From Larix kaempferi (lineage: Eukaryota; Streptophyta; Pinopsida; Pinales; Pinaceae), in NCBI GenBank assembly GCA_027924585.1, contig BSBM01001067.1, forward strand, positions 1,180,001 through 1,244,000: a stretch of DNA of 64,000 nucleotides, read 5' to 3'. Position numbers and translations under genes: made by a program. The notes under the pieces are model-generated. The model saw only the letters and a list, made by a program, of their open reading frames with translations, was not told the origin of the DNA and searched no databases. This document shows positions 44,956 to 56,469 of this stretch, piece by piece (position 1 is the stretch's first letter; every line of letters starts with the position of its first letter).

Positions 44956-46595
44956 ATTGTTGTGACCATGGTGTCCAAGAGTTAGGATTTTGCATTGGGT
45001 TCTGAGATGGATGCCACTGTTTATTAGAATAATGTGAAGGATATTATTCATATTATTTAAGAAAATTGATGGATATGGATTCATACCTTGATTGCGAGGT
45101 TGCCAAGGTCTCTTCTGTGCAATAAAGTAAGCCTGTTCCACATTTGAAGTGGATGTATGCAGGACTGCCTTGACTTTGGGTAATGAAGGACATTCCTTGG
45201 TATCATGCTCCAATTCACATATCCTACAAATCTCTGCCTTGTCCAACGGGCATTCTTTCAGTGGGTGTTTTTTTCTACATTTAGGACAGAATACACCGAG
45301 TGTAAGATCTTCTATTGCTTGCCTCTGTTTTGCTCTCAAAATATCTAACTCTGAGGAAATGGAGCTCATCATATCGGTTTTAAAATTCTCCAGTAAGTTG
45401 CCTATTTCTGCTCGAGTGGCTCCTCCGCTAGCTGACTTCTATGTCCTAGTGAAGACATCCTGATCTCGATCTTTGTCCCGTTTGTTAGTTCTAGAGGATC
45501 CCCTTGAATACCATCGACATAATTCAATGATCTTCTCAAAAGGTTCCTTCGAGGTATCCCCTTTCCCTAACAAATTCAACATATCAAGGCAATCTTCTCT
45601 AATTCCTCGTAGCAAGATAATCTTGAGTACATCTTTTCCAATCGCAGTGTGGCCAGACCTTTGTAAATTATACAACAATCTTTCCACAAAATCTTCCAAG
45701 CTCTCCTCTTCCTTCTGAACCATTTTAAACAACTCTTCGTTTCTATCTCTGGTTCTACAATATTCTTGATATTCAGAAAGAAAGGTTTGTTTCATTTGAT
45801 CCCAAGTAGTAATGGTCTCATGACCTAGACTCATGAACCAACGCAGAGCATTTCCTTTCAAGGTGGCTGGGAATAGTTTCAGCTTCTGAGCACTGGAGGT
45901 ATAGTCATAACTGCGACAGAGGATGTCAAACTCAAAAAGAAATTCATTAGGATCTTCAGAAGATTTACCATGGAAATTCGGGAGAACTGATGGTGAGATA
46001 TTTTTCATAGGAGCTGCCCCAGGTGTCTGGAGGATAGGGAATTCAAGTGTGACCACAGTGTCACCAGGCTGATTATCTTCCACTTCCTCTTCACGGTTCT
46101 CCTGGTGTTAATTCTCTCTATCATGTTTCCTTTTAGCCATGTTGTTCCAAAATTCAATGGATTTCTTTATTCGTTCTTCCTCTGCTTTTGCTTCTTTTGC
46201 TCCCCTCCTTTCTTCTTCTTGCCTTCTCTCTTCCTCTGCTTCTTGGCGAGTCTCCAACCACACTTACTTAGTAACTCTGGTCCTGTTAATATGATAAATC
46301 TCCTATCTATCCAGTGCACCCACAACGCTTCCCTTGTCTTCAGGAGGTTTCTTCTCCGTAGTGGGAGTAGATGGTCCCGTTGCGTTCTCCACAGTTGATG
46401 CTGAGTTCTCAAGATTGGGAGGAACATAATTTCTCTTCCTGTAGACGTCCGTGGTGGTCTGGTGGAAGAATCAGCTCTAGCAATTATATCGTCGATAAAA
46501 GTTTGTCTTCCCAGACCGGTATTACGACCACGACCTCTTCCACCTGCAATGTTAGTATTCAAAGGGGGTTCCTGTTTTGTTTTTCTTGTATTCAT
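44956..46595 (-). pseudogene. Athila-like gag, first part
   Basis: The start ATG at 46,595 begins MNTRKTKQEP. A frame change near 46,430 and two stops follow. The frame 46,083-45,439 holds the retrotransposon gag domain (FLFEFDILCRSY, then NALRWFMSLG, then TWDQMKQTFLSEYQEYCRTR). A single TAG near 45,440 separates it from 45,372-44,956 in the same frame. That segment carries two zinc knuckles, CPKCRKKHPLKEC and CRICELEHDTKEC, each C-x2-C-x3-H-x4-C, one residue shorter than usual. Gag forms the particle that packages element RNA. The reading frame is cut at GTTCG by the inner element and resumes at 38,183. Confidence 0.88.
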
Positions 46596-46663
46596 GCATG
46601 CTGTAAATAATTAAACCAAAAAGAAAGAAAGAAATCAACTACTATCTATGCCTATAAATTACC

Positions 46664-46682
46664 ATCCTCGACAACGACGCCA
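46664..46682 (-). promoter_or_regulatory. Primer-binding site of the Athila-like element
   Basis: The minus-strand sequence TGGCGTCGTTGTCGAGGAT follows the 5' LTR after a TT spacer. It resembles the Athila-type PBS complementary to the 3' end of tRNA-Asp (TGGCGCCGTTGCCGGGGAT from general knowledge), with three C-to-T or G-to-A differences that fit decay by deamination. Confidence 0.8.
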
Positions 46683-46685
46683 AAA

Positions 46686-48173
46686 TGATGGTCACCCTAT
46701 ATGCCAATTAATTACAACCAACACACAGGATGCTCAATATAAATTGTCAACCCAGGGAAGTCTTTTATTTCAATGGCAATACGCACAGTCTATGCATAAA
46801 CATTTCAAGTAGCTGATTGAGTAAAATGGAGATAAACTATCCTACCTATCTGCTCAGCCAAACTCATTCCATAAATAAAACTAATCTAACTTATACATCT
46901 AGGAATTCAAAATACAATTACCTCCCTACAGATATCAACCCAGTAGTTACTGATTTAAGAATGAAGATGAACTAGATTACTTTTGCAAGAAGTTAAATCC
47001 TATAATTATCAAACTACAGTATTCAATCTCTACCAAACTGATTCATCTAGCAGCTACTGTAACTCAATCACAATCTGTCTAATCTAATGAATTCAGGAAA
47101 GATACAACAACAACCAGAAACTAAGAATAAGCTTGAACTCTAATTTGATTAATATTGGAAATCCTAGAAAGCATAAATGACTGAAAGGAATTGAAGCTGA
47201 GCTTGGTTGTAACAGCTAATTCTAACACACCATGCATCAAATAAACTATCCCACACAGTCGATTGTCACACCACGGAGTTGCAGCTATTCAGGATGCAAT
47301 GATAAATTACTAGGAAAGAATGCAATTATAAAGTCTCTGTTGCAGCTAATAGTAATACGCCTAATGCGATTCCACACCACACAACACGAAATAAATTAAA
47401 CTACCTACTTAACTCGGCAATATCTGTGAGAAGGCGGGCCTTGGCCTTCTAACAGAGACGCCGCGAACTACCACAAATTAAGACACAGAAATATGAAGAA
47501 CTCGGCATCTTTATTAAAGATGGTAATCCACAGTCTTAGCTCTCTGTTACAGCCTGTACAAAATGATAATTAACCAACCCCAGACTCTGAAAGCCTTCCC
47601 ATATTTATACATGCAAAGTACAGTTTGTGATCCACTAATATTGCGCAGCAATGAAGATCTCTGATCTTCATGCTGCGGAGTTACAACTGAACTGTTACAG
47701 CCGTATTGAATAAGGCCGTTGGATATGAAGGATGTTGTTACTCTGGCAGTCAATGGATCAACGGATTAACTAATTGGGAGGCGTCCTGTCTATTGCAGCA
47801 ATGCTCTGTTTCAGCGAAGTCTTGTTACAGCTTCACGTGGAAAGGTGCGCTGTCCCTTTGAATATGAGGAATTAAATCTAAAGAGTAACAACTGGCACCA
47901 CGTGTGATTCTTTTCCAAGGCATTGTGGTTGATACACCTATGCTTTGATCTTGACTTAATGAAATCAACACAAGTTAGCATAAATCAAAGGCTAGAATTC
48001 ATAACCATAACAATCTTAGGCATTAAATAAATGAAGCAATAATGAATTATACCTTGTCAAGATTCTTGATTGATCTGGAAGAAAGACATATATATGGTTC
48101 ATGGAAATAGGGTGTAACAGGGCAAAATGATGTAATAAGTATGGTAAAAAAGGGGCAATTCCAGGGCCCAACA
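46686..48173 (-). repeat. 5' LTR of the Athila-like element
   Basis: 1,488 bp, starting TGATGGTCACCC and ending GGGCCCAACA on the plus strand. It is upstream in the sense of transcription and is followed after two nucleotides by the primer-binding site. It should hold the promoter for the element on the minus strand. Confidence 0.95.
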
Positions 48174-48240
48174 GTTACCTCGTGAGGTTTTCCTTGGTTC
48201 AAATCCCCTAGGTGAGGTGTACTAGTCTACACTGAAGGGT
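48174..48240 (+). repeat. Right part of the SINE-like copy split by the LTR element
   Basis: Continues the sequence interrupted at 29,276. It contains TTGGTTCAAATCCCC (B-box-like) and ends in the adjacent TA/TATG microsatellite. Confidence 0.6.
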
Positions 48241-48277
<37 letters not shown>

Positions 48278-48285
48278 GTATGTAT
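48241..48285. repeat. (TA)n-(TATG)n compound microsatellite
   Basis: About 12 TA units followed by five TATG/TGTA units. Confidence 0.97.
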
Positions 48286-49846
48286 TTTGTATGCATTTGA
48301 TCAGCACGAGCATAGGAAAGCCTTTGACTAGGCTGTAATGATTGTATTCCACCAAATTCGCCTTGGAATTCCACCTAGCCCCAATTGCTATCGTAGTTAT
48401 TAATGGACAACAAAACACGAGCACAAGCATGTCCTAAGTGCCGCTTGAATGCCTTGAATCTTGGTGGGGGGATTTAATAGCGCATTGCTTTCACCAACTT
48501 TACAAGCCACCTTTGAACTCAAAATTCAAGAAAAGAAAAGAAGAAGTTTTGGTGTGATCTAAGCAATCAATAAGATCTTTATTTCGTCTTTTTTTCTTAA
48601 TTGTTTTTTGGGTGGTCGAGAGTTGTCTAATTCCTTCCCAATTTTCTTTTTTAAAATTGATTTGACAATATTTTGGCATCTCAAACGTTAAGAATTTCAA
48701 ACAATGCATGTGTATTCTAAAGCAGTCTCTATTAATATGAACAAGATTTTCATAAAAGGTTACATCCTCTGGCGCACCCTACTTGTGCCTGTCAAATTTT
48801 GGAAGATATTTAGAAAAATATTCTCATCAAGATTGTGTTGCATAACGATTAGAACAATTATAATTTTTGCTTTGGATCAACTGCATGAACTAAAAGGCCT
48901 GTTGATGCCTCGGTTGTGCAGGTTAGATGCAAGAGGCTGCTGGAATGTTCCGAGACACTCAACAGAGGAAGAAGACCCAAGTTGAAAGGCTTCAAAGCAC
49001 CCTGCGCAAGGGCAATTCTATCCCCAACCTGTTTGGTGTGGTGATCCTCCACGGATTTTAGGCCTCCGCTGGCACTCTAAGAGTAAATAAGTTGACCTAT
49101 AAGACCAGTTTTCCAATCAAGGAAAACCAAGATGTGGATGTGGTGAAACAAAGCTAACCTAACCTATTTTAGAAAAGGGAAACTAGTCTAAGTTAGTCCT
49201 ATTCTAAAATGAAAGCTTGATGTTTATGCAGATCAACCTTGAGGTGTAAGAGAACAAACAGTCTATCATCTTTGACAGAAATGCTTTTAGATGAGATATT
49301 TGCTGACTTAAATTATGATTTATTTAATGAAAATTAAACAATGATAATCCAAGCTTAAAGACCATCAAGATATAACCTGTTATCCTTTTGCTGATTGAAA
49401 AACGAACAATAATTGAATGTGTATCTGATCAATTGCATAAATTGATAAAGAAAATATTTAATTAAAGAAATTTAATCAAACATTCTCATACACACATCAG
49501 TTATACAGAAAAACCAATACAACAGATCTATGTATTCATTAAGAGTCTAACAAGAGATCATGCATATATATCGGATGATAATCTGGAACATAAAATCAGA
49601 AATCCTTAAAGAAATTTAAGTGATAATCAGAAGATGGGTCCGAAGATGACATTACTGTATTAAGATGTCTTGTACCAAAATTACAATGACTCTGGCCACA
49701 GAGTATCTTCAGTCTTATCTCCTGCTGAATTACAATTCCAAAATTCCAACGCTTTTCCTCGAGAGGTCTTCTTCCTTAAATATTAAATTACATCAAAGTA
49801 CAAAAGAGAATCCTACAGAATAGGGATTCCAAAATCAGAAATGAGT
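48286..49846. other. No supported gene
   Basis: At about 48,921 an acceptor-like TTGATGCCTCGGTTGTGCAG precedes a short frame reading AGMFRDTQQRKKTQVERLQS. It could be an orphan exon, but nothing joins to it. The part from about 49,640 to 49,846 would be the 3' untranslated region of the minus-strand gene that ends at 49,847. Confidence 0.35.
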
Positions 49847-52800
49847 CTATTGGGCCAGAAAATTCTGCCACTTATCATATATTTCTAACAGTTCATCTAT
49901 GTTTGGATAATTGACAGATTCTATGCCTATTTGGGCATTGCATATGTTGTTCTCCATGTCATGCTTGGCAGGCTTATGCCAAGTGCGAATGTAAGAATGG
50001 ACCTTGCCCTCGAGGGAGAGCGATTTCCTGATTAATTCATCCACGTGACCAATGTTGACTACTTCAATAACCCGAATCTTCTGCGCACTTTCTTCACGAT
50101 CACGCTCCACTTCTTCCAGCTTACATTTAGGTGGAAGGGCCTGCAAAATAGGTTCCATGTATGGGAGATGTAGAGCTTCCATGATGTTATCAGCTGCGTA
50201 CCGGCGTCGGGTGCAAAGGTCTTTGGATTTTCTGATGATCTCTTCAGCAGAGTCATTGAAATCGAGCCAAGTATTCAGGGAAGCTTTGTTCTTCTTCATC
50301 TGAAGACTGCTGAGAATCAGAAAGTCTGCAGGGATGTTTTTAATGTACCTTTGCCATTCACTAACCTCCTCTTGAGCTTTGGAAGCCTGAATTCTCTTGA
50401 TTTCCTGTACCTCAAGCTCAGAAGACAGTTTATCAAAGATAATAAACGTCTCCCTAATTTCATCCTGTGCAATGTACAACTTTTCAAGCAATTTATAATG
50501 ATTATGATTAACCTCCAAGGCCAAGTCTTTGAACTCCTGTGGTGTAAAGTTAGACAAACCGGCTGAAGCTGCATTTGCAGTTATAGTTCCAACTTGTATC
50601 TCTAAGGTTGCTATCTTTTCTGCATGGATGGAGTTTTGAGTCTTTTTAGTATTAAGCTGATTCTGAAGGGAGATATTCTCCTGTTTTGTTGCATGCAAGC
50701 GTTCCATCCATTCCTGCCTGATATTAGCCACAAGGAGGCTATGTTCATCTTTAATCCTGGCCAACTCATCTTCAAGTTCCTTGATCCTTTCCTTTTTAAG
50801 ATCAACTTCTTTGTTCAACAAGTGGATTGAAACTATATTGGCACCAGCAAAAGCCCCCAAAACTGTTGCTGCTTCAATAGCCCCAGACCGAGGGTCACCA
50901 GTTTGTTGAGTCCACAAGACTTGAATGGGAGCAGGTGATTCCAACGCTTGCTCGTCTTTACTTCTCTTCCTTGTCCTTTTGAATACTGTCTTCTCTTCCT
51001 TGTCATAGAAATAGTTTCCAATAGGAACCACATCCTCATCTACATATTCATCAACCAACTGGGTAGTGATGGGAATGACATTAGCAGTGGTAATTATTGA
51101 AGGTGTCATAATACCACTAGGGTGAGGGATGGACATCGTGACTTGAGGAACGACCATAGGGACAGAAACATCTTGGACAAATGATTGGACTTGTGTAATT
51201 GAGGGGACCGAAGTGGAAGCTTCAAATGGAGGAGTCTGCTCTTCAGCATTAGGAGCTAATGATGGAGAGGGAACTATAGGTGGCTCCTCAATGCTAGGTG
51301 AAACACAGATGGCTAGTGGTGTAGACTGAGAGATTGCGGGAAGCTTGTCCTGAATTGTGATAGAAGATGAACTGGGAAAAGGAATGGAGGTGAACTGGTC
51401 AATGGAAGGTATTAGTAGAATAGGTTTAGGTGACTGTGTAGGATTGATGGTGGTTTGAGCTCCTGTCGTCATGGACTTAGGGATAGAAAAAGACTCTTGA
51501 CTACATGAAAGCGTGGTAGAAGAAGAAGTTATACTATCGATAAGTTGAGACAATGAAAAGGGAGGTAAATGCTCTGAAAGCGAAGCAAAAAATTGTTGGA
51601 CTAAATTTAACTGAGATGTTGAAACTAGAAAATCTTGAATAGAGGTGTCTTCAAATGACTGGTCCTGAACAGAGCATTCCATCTCAATAACATTCAACAA
51701 GTCTGTGACCAACTTGGATTGTTCTGTAATCTCCTCAGTTACTGAAACTGATGGTTCAGGTTCTTCAGCAACATCACAGTCAATAATTTGAATGTTGGGG
51801 AATGGATCAGCATGGATCCTTTGCCATTTTGCTGAGCTGGCATGTGTAACCACCAAATCATCATCTTCTTGCACAACTACACTAATAATTTCAAGGGGAT
51901 TTGAAGGTTCCATTGTCTGAGAATCCACAGTAACCTCCTGGGGCCCTGCAGGGTGAGCCTTCAATACTGATGTTAATTGTGCTAGATCTTTCTGAAATTG
52001 CTGAGAGGTATATAACAAGGATTTGACTTGTTCTGATGTTTTCTTAGGAGGAGAATCTTCGATGGGGTTTTTGCCTTTGCCTTGTTTTGAATGAACCACC
52101 ACTTGAAGAGGATTAGCTTCCTGAGCTTCCTTTCCTTCCCTTTCTTTTCTCTTTTCTCACTTTGTCCAGCAAGTCTAGCTCCAATTTCCTAAAACTTAGC
52201 ACCCTGAGCTTTAATTCCTTCTGATAGTGCAAAATGTTATGCTGCTCTTCTAGGTCTTTTGCTCTGACAAGAACTTCAGAAAATATATTGACTCCATGAT
52301 AGATAGAGTCATCTGGGATGTTCTCATGCACATAGTCTATTTTTACATGAGTTTGCTTTAGATGTGCATCCAATAACTTCTTGGGGTCGTGCTTTCTTTT
52401 AGTAGCACATCCCAATTTGAGATCAACCAACTGGTCACCAAGGGTTGCTGCCCAATTGGAGGTTGGGATGACCAATGACCCAAGGTTCAAAGGGAATTCA
52501 GGCCACCCTTTCTTTCTAGGACCTGTGAGTTTTTTATACATACCATCAGTCACGGTTTGAAATGAAACTTCTTGCAAGGCCAATCTGTCAGGGACAATTC
52601 TAGGTAACACATGAACAGTATTACCACCCCAAACCTTGATATATGAGAAATACTCACACACATACCAATCACCGATAGTATTGATGAGTGCCTTGGCATC
52701 ATTTGAAAATGCTGGTGCTTCTTGCTTGAAAATCTTGAAGTAAACAGTGCCCAGGAACTGATCACATATATCATATAGTAAAGGGATAAAGTTTTCTTCC

Positions 52801-53627
52801 CATAAGATTGAATGATAGATATGCACAGGTGGGTCTGCTGGAGTCCAATTCTAGTTCAAGTTGGGGTATTGAAATTCTAAGCAGAAAACATCAATTACAT
52901 AGGCAGATAAAAAGAAATGTGGTTTTCTGAAAGCTGGAGCCTTTTGATAATCTTCGATAGCGTTTTTTAGTTCTGAGGACAAGATGGAAGCCCACAGGAA
53001 GGATTCACTGGTAGTCAAGACATGATGCGCTATAGGTGCCCATTCAGCTTTAAACAATGAACAATTAGGGAGTCCAAACAGTCGACACAACATAGCCACT
53101 AGCAAAGAGTAGGGTTCCTTGAACCAGGCAACTGGGTATAAATTATCAGGCTTAAGCACGAAAGCATTAGGTTTTATCATCCAAGATTTCATCATTTCGG
53201 CAAAATTGTAACGGGACTTAGAGGATTGGATGAAGTCAGGAGATAGGGTCTGCTCATGCGACCTGAGAGCAAACTCTCGGGGAAAAACCTCTGGGCGGAA
53301 ATAAGCCAATTGATTCCCTAGAGCATCATTGAAAGACCGGTCTTTGACACTAGCATTCTCTATTATCCACTTCACTGCATCTGTATAGGGTAATATAGCG
53401 GGCCGTGTAGCGATAACATGAATCTGAGAAGCCCTAATCTTCTCATAAGTGGGCCTATCAAATTCTCTCTGCGAGAGGTCATCGTTGTCGAAAATAGCAT
53501 AAATCCGAGACCAATCCATTTGATAAGTCTCGGTGACCTTTCCATTGGTATCAGAGAAGATACCAAAGTTGGGGTCTTTGGTTAAGGTACCCTCAAGAGC
53601 GGCCCTGGACCGGGTGCTTCGTGACAT
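49847..53627 (-). pseudogene. Large unrecognised protein (~1,260 codons), one stop and one frameshift
   Basis: No family recognised. The ATG at 53,627 (MSRSTRSRAALEGTLTKD) is preceded by a plausible 5' UTR; the earlier open frame has no ATG. Codons 1-258 end at TAG 52,851-52,853; the same frame reopens at once and runs to 52,113. There a purine run (about 52,118-52,150) holds a 1-nt shift into the final 751-codon frame, which ends at 49,847. The first ~500 residues look globular (FALRSHEQTLSPDF, WFKEPYSLLVAMLCRLFGLP, FLWASILSSELKNAI). A Ser/Pro/Thr-rich linker of about 300 residues follows, then a long coiled coil (VDLKKERIKELEDELARIKD). Two lesions in 3.8 kb imply a recently dead copy, or active if the lesions are errors. 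No LTR or target duplication was found. It may be a host gene or the ORF of an unknown repeat. Confidence 0.6.
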
Positions 53628-53845
53628 AGTGGCAAATTTCGAAATTTCCGACGAAATAAAGAAAACAAAAATAAAAGAACAACAATCACAGACAGCCAAA
53701 AGATCAACCGAAAAACATGGAATGACGGCAATCCTACCTGTGATAACTGAAAACTGGTAGTCGACTGAAGGCAAGAAATCCACGGTAAAAATCAGTTCAG
53801 CGGAGTAACTCGACGCGTAAAAATGATAAAGAAAAGTAAATAAAA

Positions 53846-53857
53846 CCTATATTTATC
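53846..53857 (-). promoter_or_regulatory. Candidate TATA box upstream of the large ORF
   Basis: GATAAATATAGG on the minus strand, about 220 nt before the ATG at 53,627. AT content and position fit a plant TATA box, but AT-rich words are common here. Confidence 0.35.
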
Positions 53858-53974
53858 AATTTACCCAAAATTAAATCACGACCGTAGGATTATGAAAAAT
53901 GAACGGCTGAGATTGACCGATGTGAAGTGCGGGATCGGGTTCAAACATAATAAAAAGTTTTATTTACCACTTCT

Positions 53975-54405
53975 CGAAAGCCGAAAACCGAAATTGGCGG
54001 GTTTCGGGTTTCAGAAATATGACCAAATTAAAACCAAGTTTCCGAAAGCCGCAACCCGAAAGTTGCGGGTTGCGGGTTTCGAGATGCAATTAAACACAAC
54101 GTTAAAAATGAAATTCCGAATCCCGAAACGTGACAGTGTCGGGTTTTGGGTTTATTAAAACTCGCAAACAAAAATCCCGGATCCCGAAACGCGACATCGT
54201 CGGGTTTCGGGTTTATTAAAAACAAACTTAAAAAAAAAACAAAATCCCGCACCCGAAACTTTCGGGTTTTGGGTTTCGGGATGATGAAAATCCCAAAATG
54301 AAAAGAGCAATTTCCCGCGCTTGAAACTTTTGGGTTTCGGGTTTCGGGTTCTCCAAATGTCGGATTTCAGGTTCTTCAAATGTCGGGTTTCGGGTTTGCC
54401 AAGAG
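53975..54405. repeat. Array of GC-rich hairpins built on TTTCGGG
   Basis: At least five foldback units spaced about 60-70 bp apart, each a CCCGAAAC-type arm followed by a GTTTCGGG-type arm. Unit 1: 53,981-53,990 with 53,998-54,007. Unit 2: CCGCAACCCG 54,049-54,058 with CGGGTTGCGG 54,066-54,075, perfect. Unit 3: 54,122-54,150. Unit 4: 54,183-54,195 with 54,199-54,211, one mismatch in 13. Unit 5: about 54,252-54,280. Several units are followed by TTTATTAAAA. TTTCGGG resembles the plant telomere repeat TTTAGGG but the arrangement is not telomeric. Confidence 0.85.
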
Positions 54406-55034
54406 AAATGACAAAATAGTCAAAATTTAAAGATTTTTCAAATCAAACACTTAAAGAAACCTAGATCAAGCAGCGAAAATGAAGTACATGTACATGAGCA
54501 GTAATGTTTAAAGACATCTAAACCCCAAATCATATTTACAAAGAGAAACTTACCCATATACCTTCAAATTAATTAAAAAATGGGGCTCCCGTGCTTTAGC
54601 TAAGCATGGGATCTGTTGTGGCCACAACAAGGCCCAAGAAATATTTGTGAAGAGACCAAAATGTTGAAGCATGTTGAGATAACCACTTTGAAACAATCAC
54701 AAGGAATCCTCATATGAACTTGGAACTTGTGCACCCCTTGCGTCATCTCTAGAAGAAGGAGATCCAAAAGGCCCCCCTTTATCATTCCGCATAGCTTACT
54801 TTGATTTGTACATTTCTTCCTCTAGTTCCATATGCATTAGCCAAAGAGTCCCTCATGTTCTATAAGAAACCACTACATTTTCATCCAAATTTTCTAAACC
54901 TCTCTTTCATCATGGAACCTGTCAATCTCCTTGTCAAAGGTCTATTTGCACCTCTTTAACTCACTTTTGCAAGTGGCTCTTAGCTTGCCGAGTTCTAGTG
55001 AAAGATTTGAAATTCTTTGAGCCACCATAATGAT
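54406..55034. other. No supported gene
   Basis: Mixed-composition DNA; the only longer frame (54,600-54,785, minus) has no recognised motif. Confidence 0.45.
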
Positions 55035-55433
55035 AGGTTAATTGTGCTCGTTGGGAAGGTTGAATAGACCTTATTAAGAGATACATGGTCCTCATGTAAA
55101 AAATATTATTTACAGAAGAAATCCAATATATTGAAAGGTATCTTGTTTTTTTTTTTTTTTTGACATAAACGGCTAGGTTTTGTATTAAAAAACGGTGACA
55201 GATTCACCAGCAAAATTACATCTCCATAACTGTAAACTCCCTATCAGTCTTATGGTCCGTAATACAGATGCCTGTGTATTAATAAAAACAGGGCTTTCAT
55301 GGTCCTTAACTACAGATGCCTGTGTATTAACAAAAACAGGACTTTCAGGAAATTAAAAAACTGAAAAGCAAAAGGGTCAGAGGATAGACTGAACATAGCG
55401 CTGTTTAACCCTTGAGGAGGGGTTGCCATCAGC

Positions 55434-55748
55434 TTATTTCTTGCCGATTTCAGGATTACCGTCCGCTCGCAGCCTCGCTATGGCGTCTTCCATCTTGTCC
55501 AGTCTGGTGTTCATGCTCTCAATGGCTGCTGCCACCCTCGTCTCCAGAGACTCCAAAGCTGCTTCAACCTCTGCACGCGTACTTCCTATCTCCTCGTCCA
55601 TTCTGTCCAGCCTATGTCCACCCTGCAAATCCATTTGCCTCATAAATTCACCCTGTCGTCTTACTCGCCTGCGAAGAACCCTGATGTCGGCTTCCAGTTC
55701 CAGGAGCGGGTCTGGGGATGACGCAGCCGAGTCCCCAGAGTAGGCCAT
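55434..55748 (-). CDS. Possible third ORF of the LINE, coiled-coil protein of 104 residues
   Basis: The ATG at 55,748 starts MAYSGDSAASSPDPLLELEA. From residue 15 to 92 it shows regular heptads with Leu/Ile/Met/Val at core positions and charged residues elsewhere (ADIRVLRRRVRRQGEFMRQ, then EVEAALESLETRVAAAIESM). It stops at 55,434. It lies about 720 nt after the RNase H stop. The same frame is open back to 56,525 (363 codons), overlapping the RNase H in another frame. Plant L1 elements normally end shortly after RNase H, so this is unusual. It may be a captured host exon or a genuine third protein. High GC here makes chance opening more likely, but the heptad pattern argues against chance. 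Confidence 0.5.
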   Translation of the reverse strand: MAYSGDSAASSPDPLLELEADIRVLRRRVRRQGEFMRQMDLQGGHRLDRMDEEIGSTRAEVEAALESLETRVAAAIESMNTRLDKMEDAIARLRADGNPEIGKK

Positions 55749-56469
55749 AATATCGAGCGCGCACCAATTACTCCTCGGGGGATACAGAGGACGGGAGTCG
55801 AAGAGCTCCGGATAATTTTGCCACCCAGAAGCGACCGCCTTCAGCGAGATATAACCTTTCAATTGCAAAGGTGGTCGATTTGAAACATTCTGATTGTTGC
55901 TGGGGACGTTTCTATGGCCCAAATGGGGATTATAAGCCGTCGAACTGGGGCAGGGTGGTGAACCTTTTAACCACCTGTTTGAATCATAATTCCAGGTTCC
56001 CGTACGCGTCCATAAATGGCTTTTCTCATTACCGAAGGAGGGAGCTGCTCGGTAATCATTGCCCTGGTTATCTGTCTCACAAATCGCCGGTCCATGCAGT
56101 CCAATGACTCTGGTAATTAAGGAGCTTAAGTCTCTTTGCCTGGTTGAGAATGACTTCGCACGCCTGAGAGCTGATGGGTGCGAGATTTCCTTAGTCTGCG
56201 AGATCCTTCTGTTTAAATGCTCCAGGGCCAACGTACTAAAGCTGGTACCGAACGTCATCCTCAAGGACGAAAACCACATCATTCTGAGGATTGGCGTACG
56301 AGCGCTCTGATGCGAGGGTGTAGTAATGGCTCGATAAGTTATAGAGTTCACGTGGGGAGGATCCACGCAGCGAGCGGAGTGGGTTTCCAACCGTCGGCAG
56401 GAGCTCAGGCCACCTGTCTTGTAATCCTTGATATGGTATCTCTTCCTTCGTTTAACCGAAACCATAATG

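Larger units (their letters stand above)
29277..48173 (-). mobile_element. Athila-like Ty3/gypsy LTR retrotransposon, complete structure, nested insertion
   Basis: LTRs at 29,277-30,762 and 46,686-48,173 begin TG and end CA on the plus strand. The 5-bp duplication GTTAC (29,272-29,276 and 48,174-48,178) marks the insertion. On the minus strand the order is 5' LTR (right copy), PBS, gag, protease, RT, RNase H, integrase, tandem-repeat spacer, third ORF, polypurine tract, 3' LTR. The pol motifs, extra ORF and PBS are those of the plant Athila group. The two LTRs differ at about 60 sites by eye (about 4%). A younger element lies at 38,184-44,950. Without it the element would be about 12.1 kb. 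Confidence 0.95.

Noticed and set aside
49847-53627. LTR retrotransposon around the large ORF
   Set aside because: No direct repeats, PBS or polypurine tract recognised between 48.3 and 55 kb flanking it.
53975-54405. Interstitial telomeric repeat
   Set aside because: The unit is TTTCGGG in inverted pairs, not a head-to-tail TTTAGGG array.
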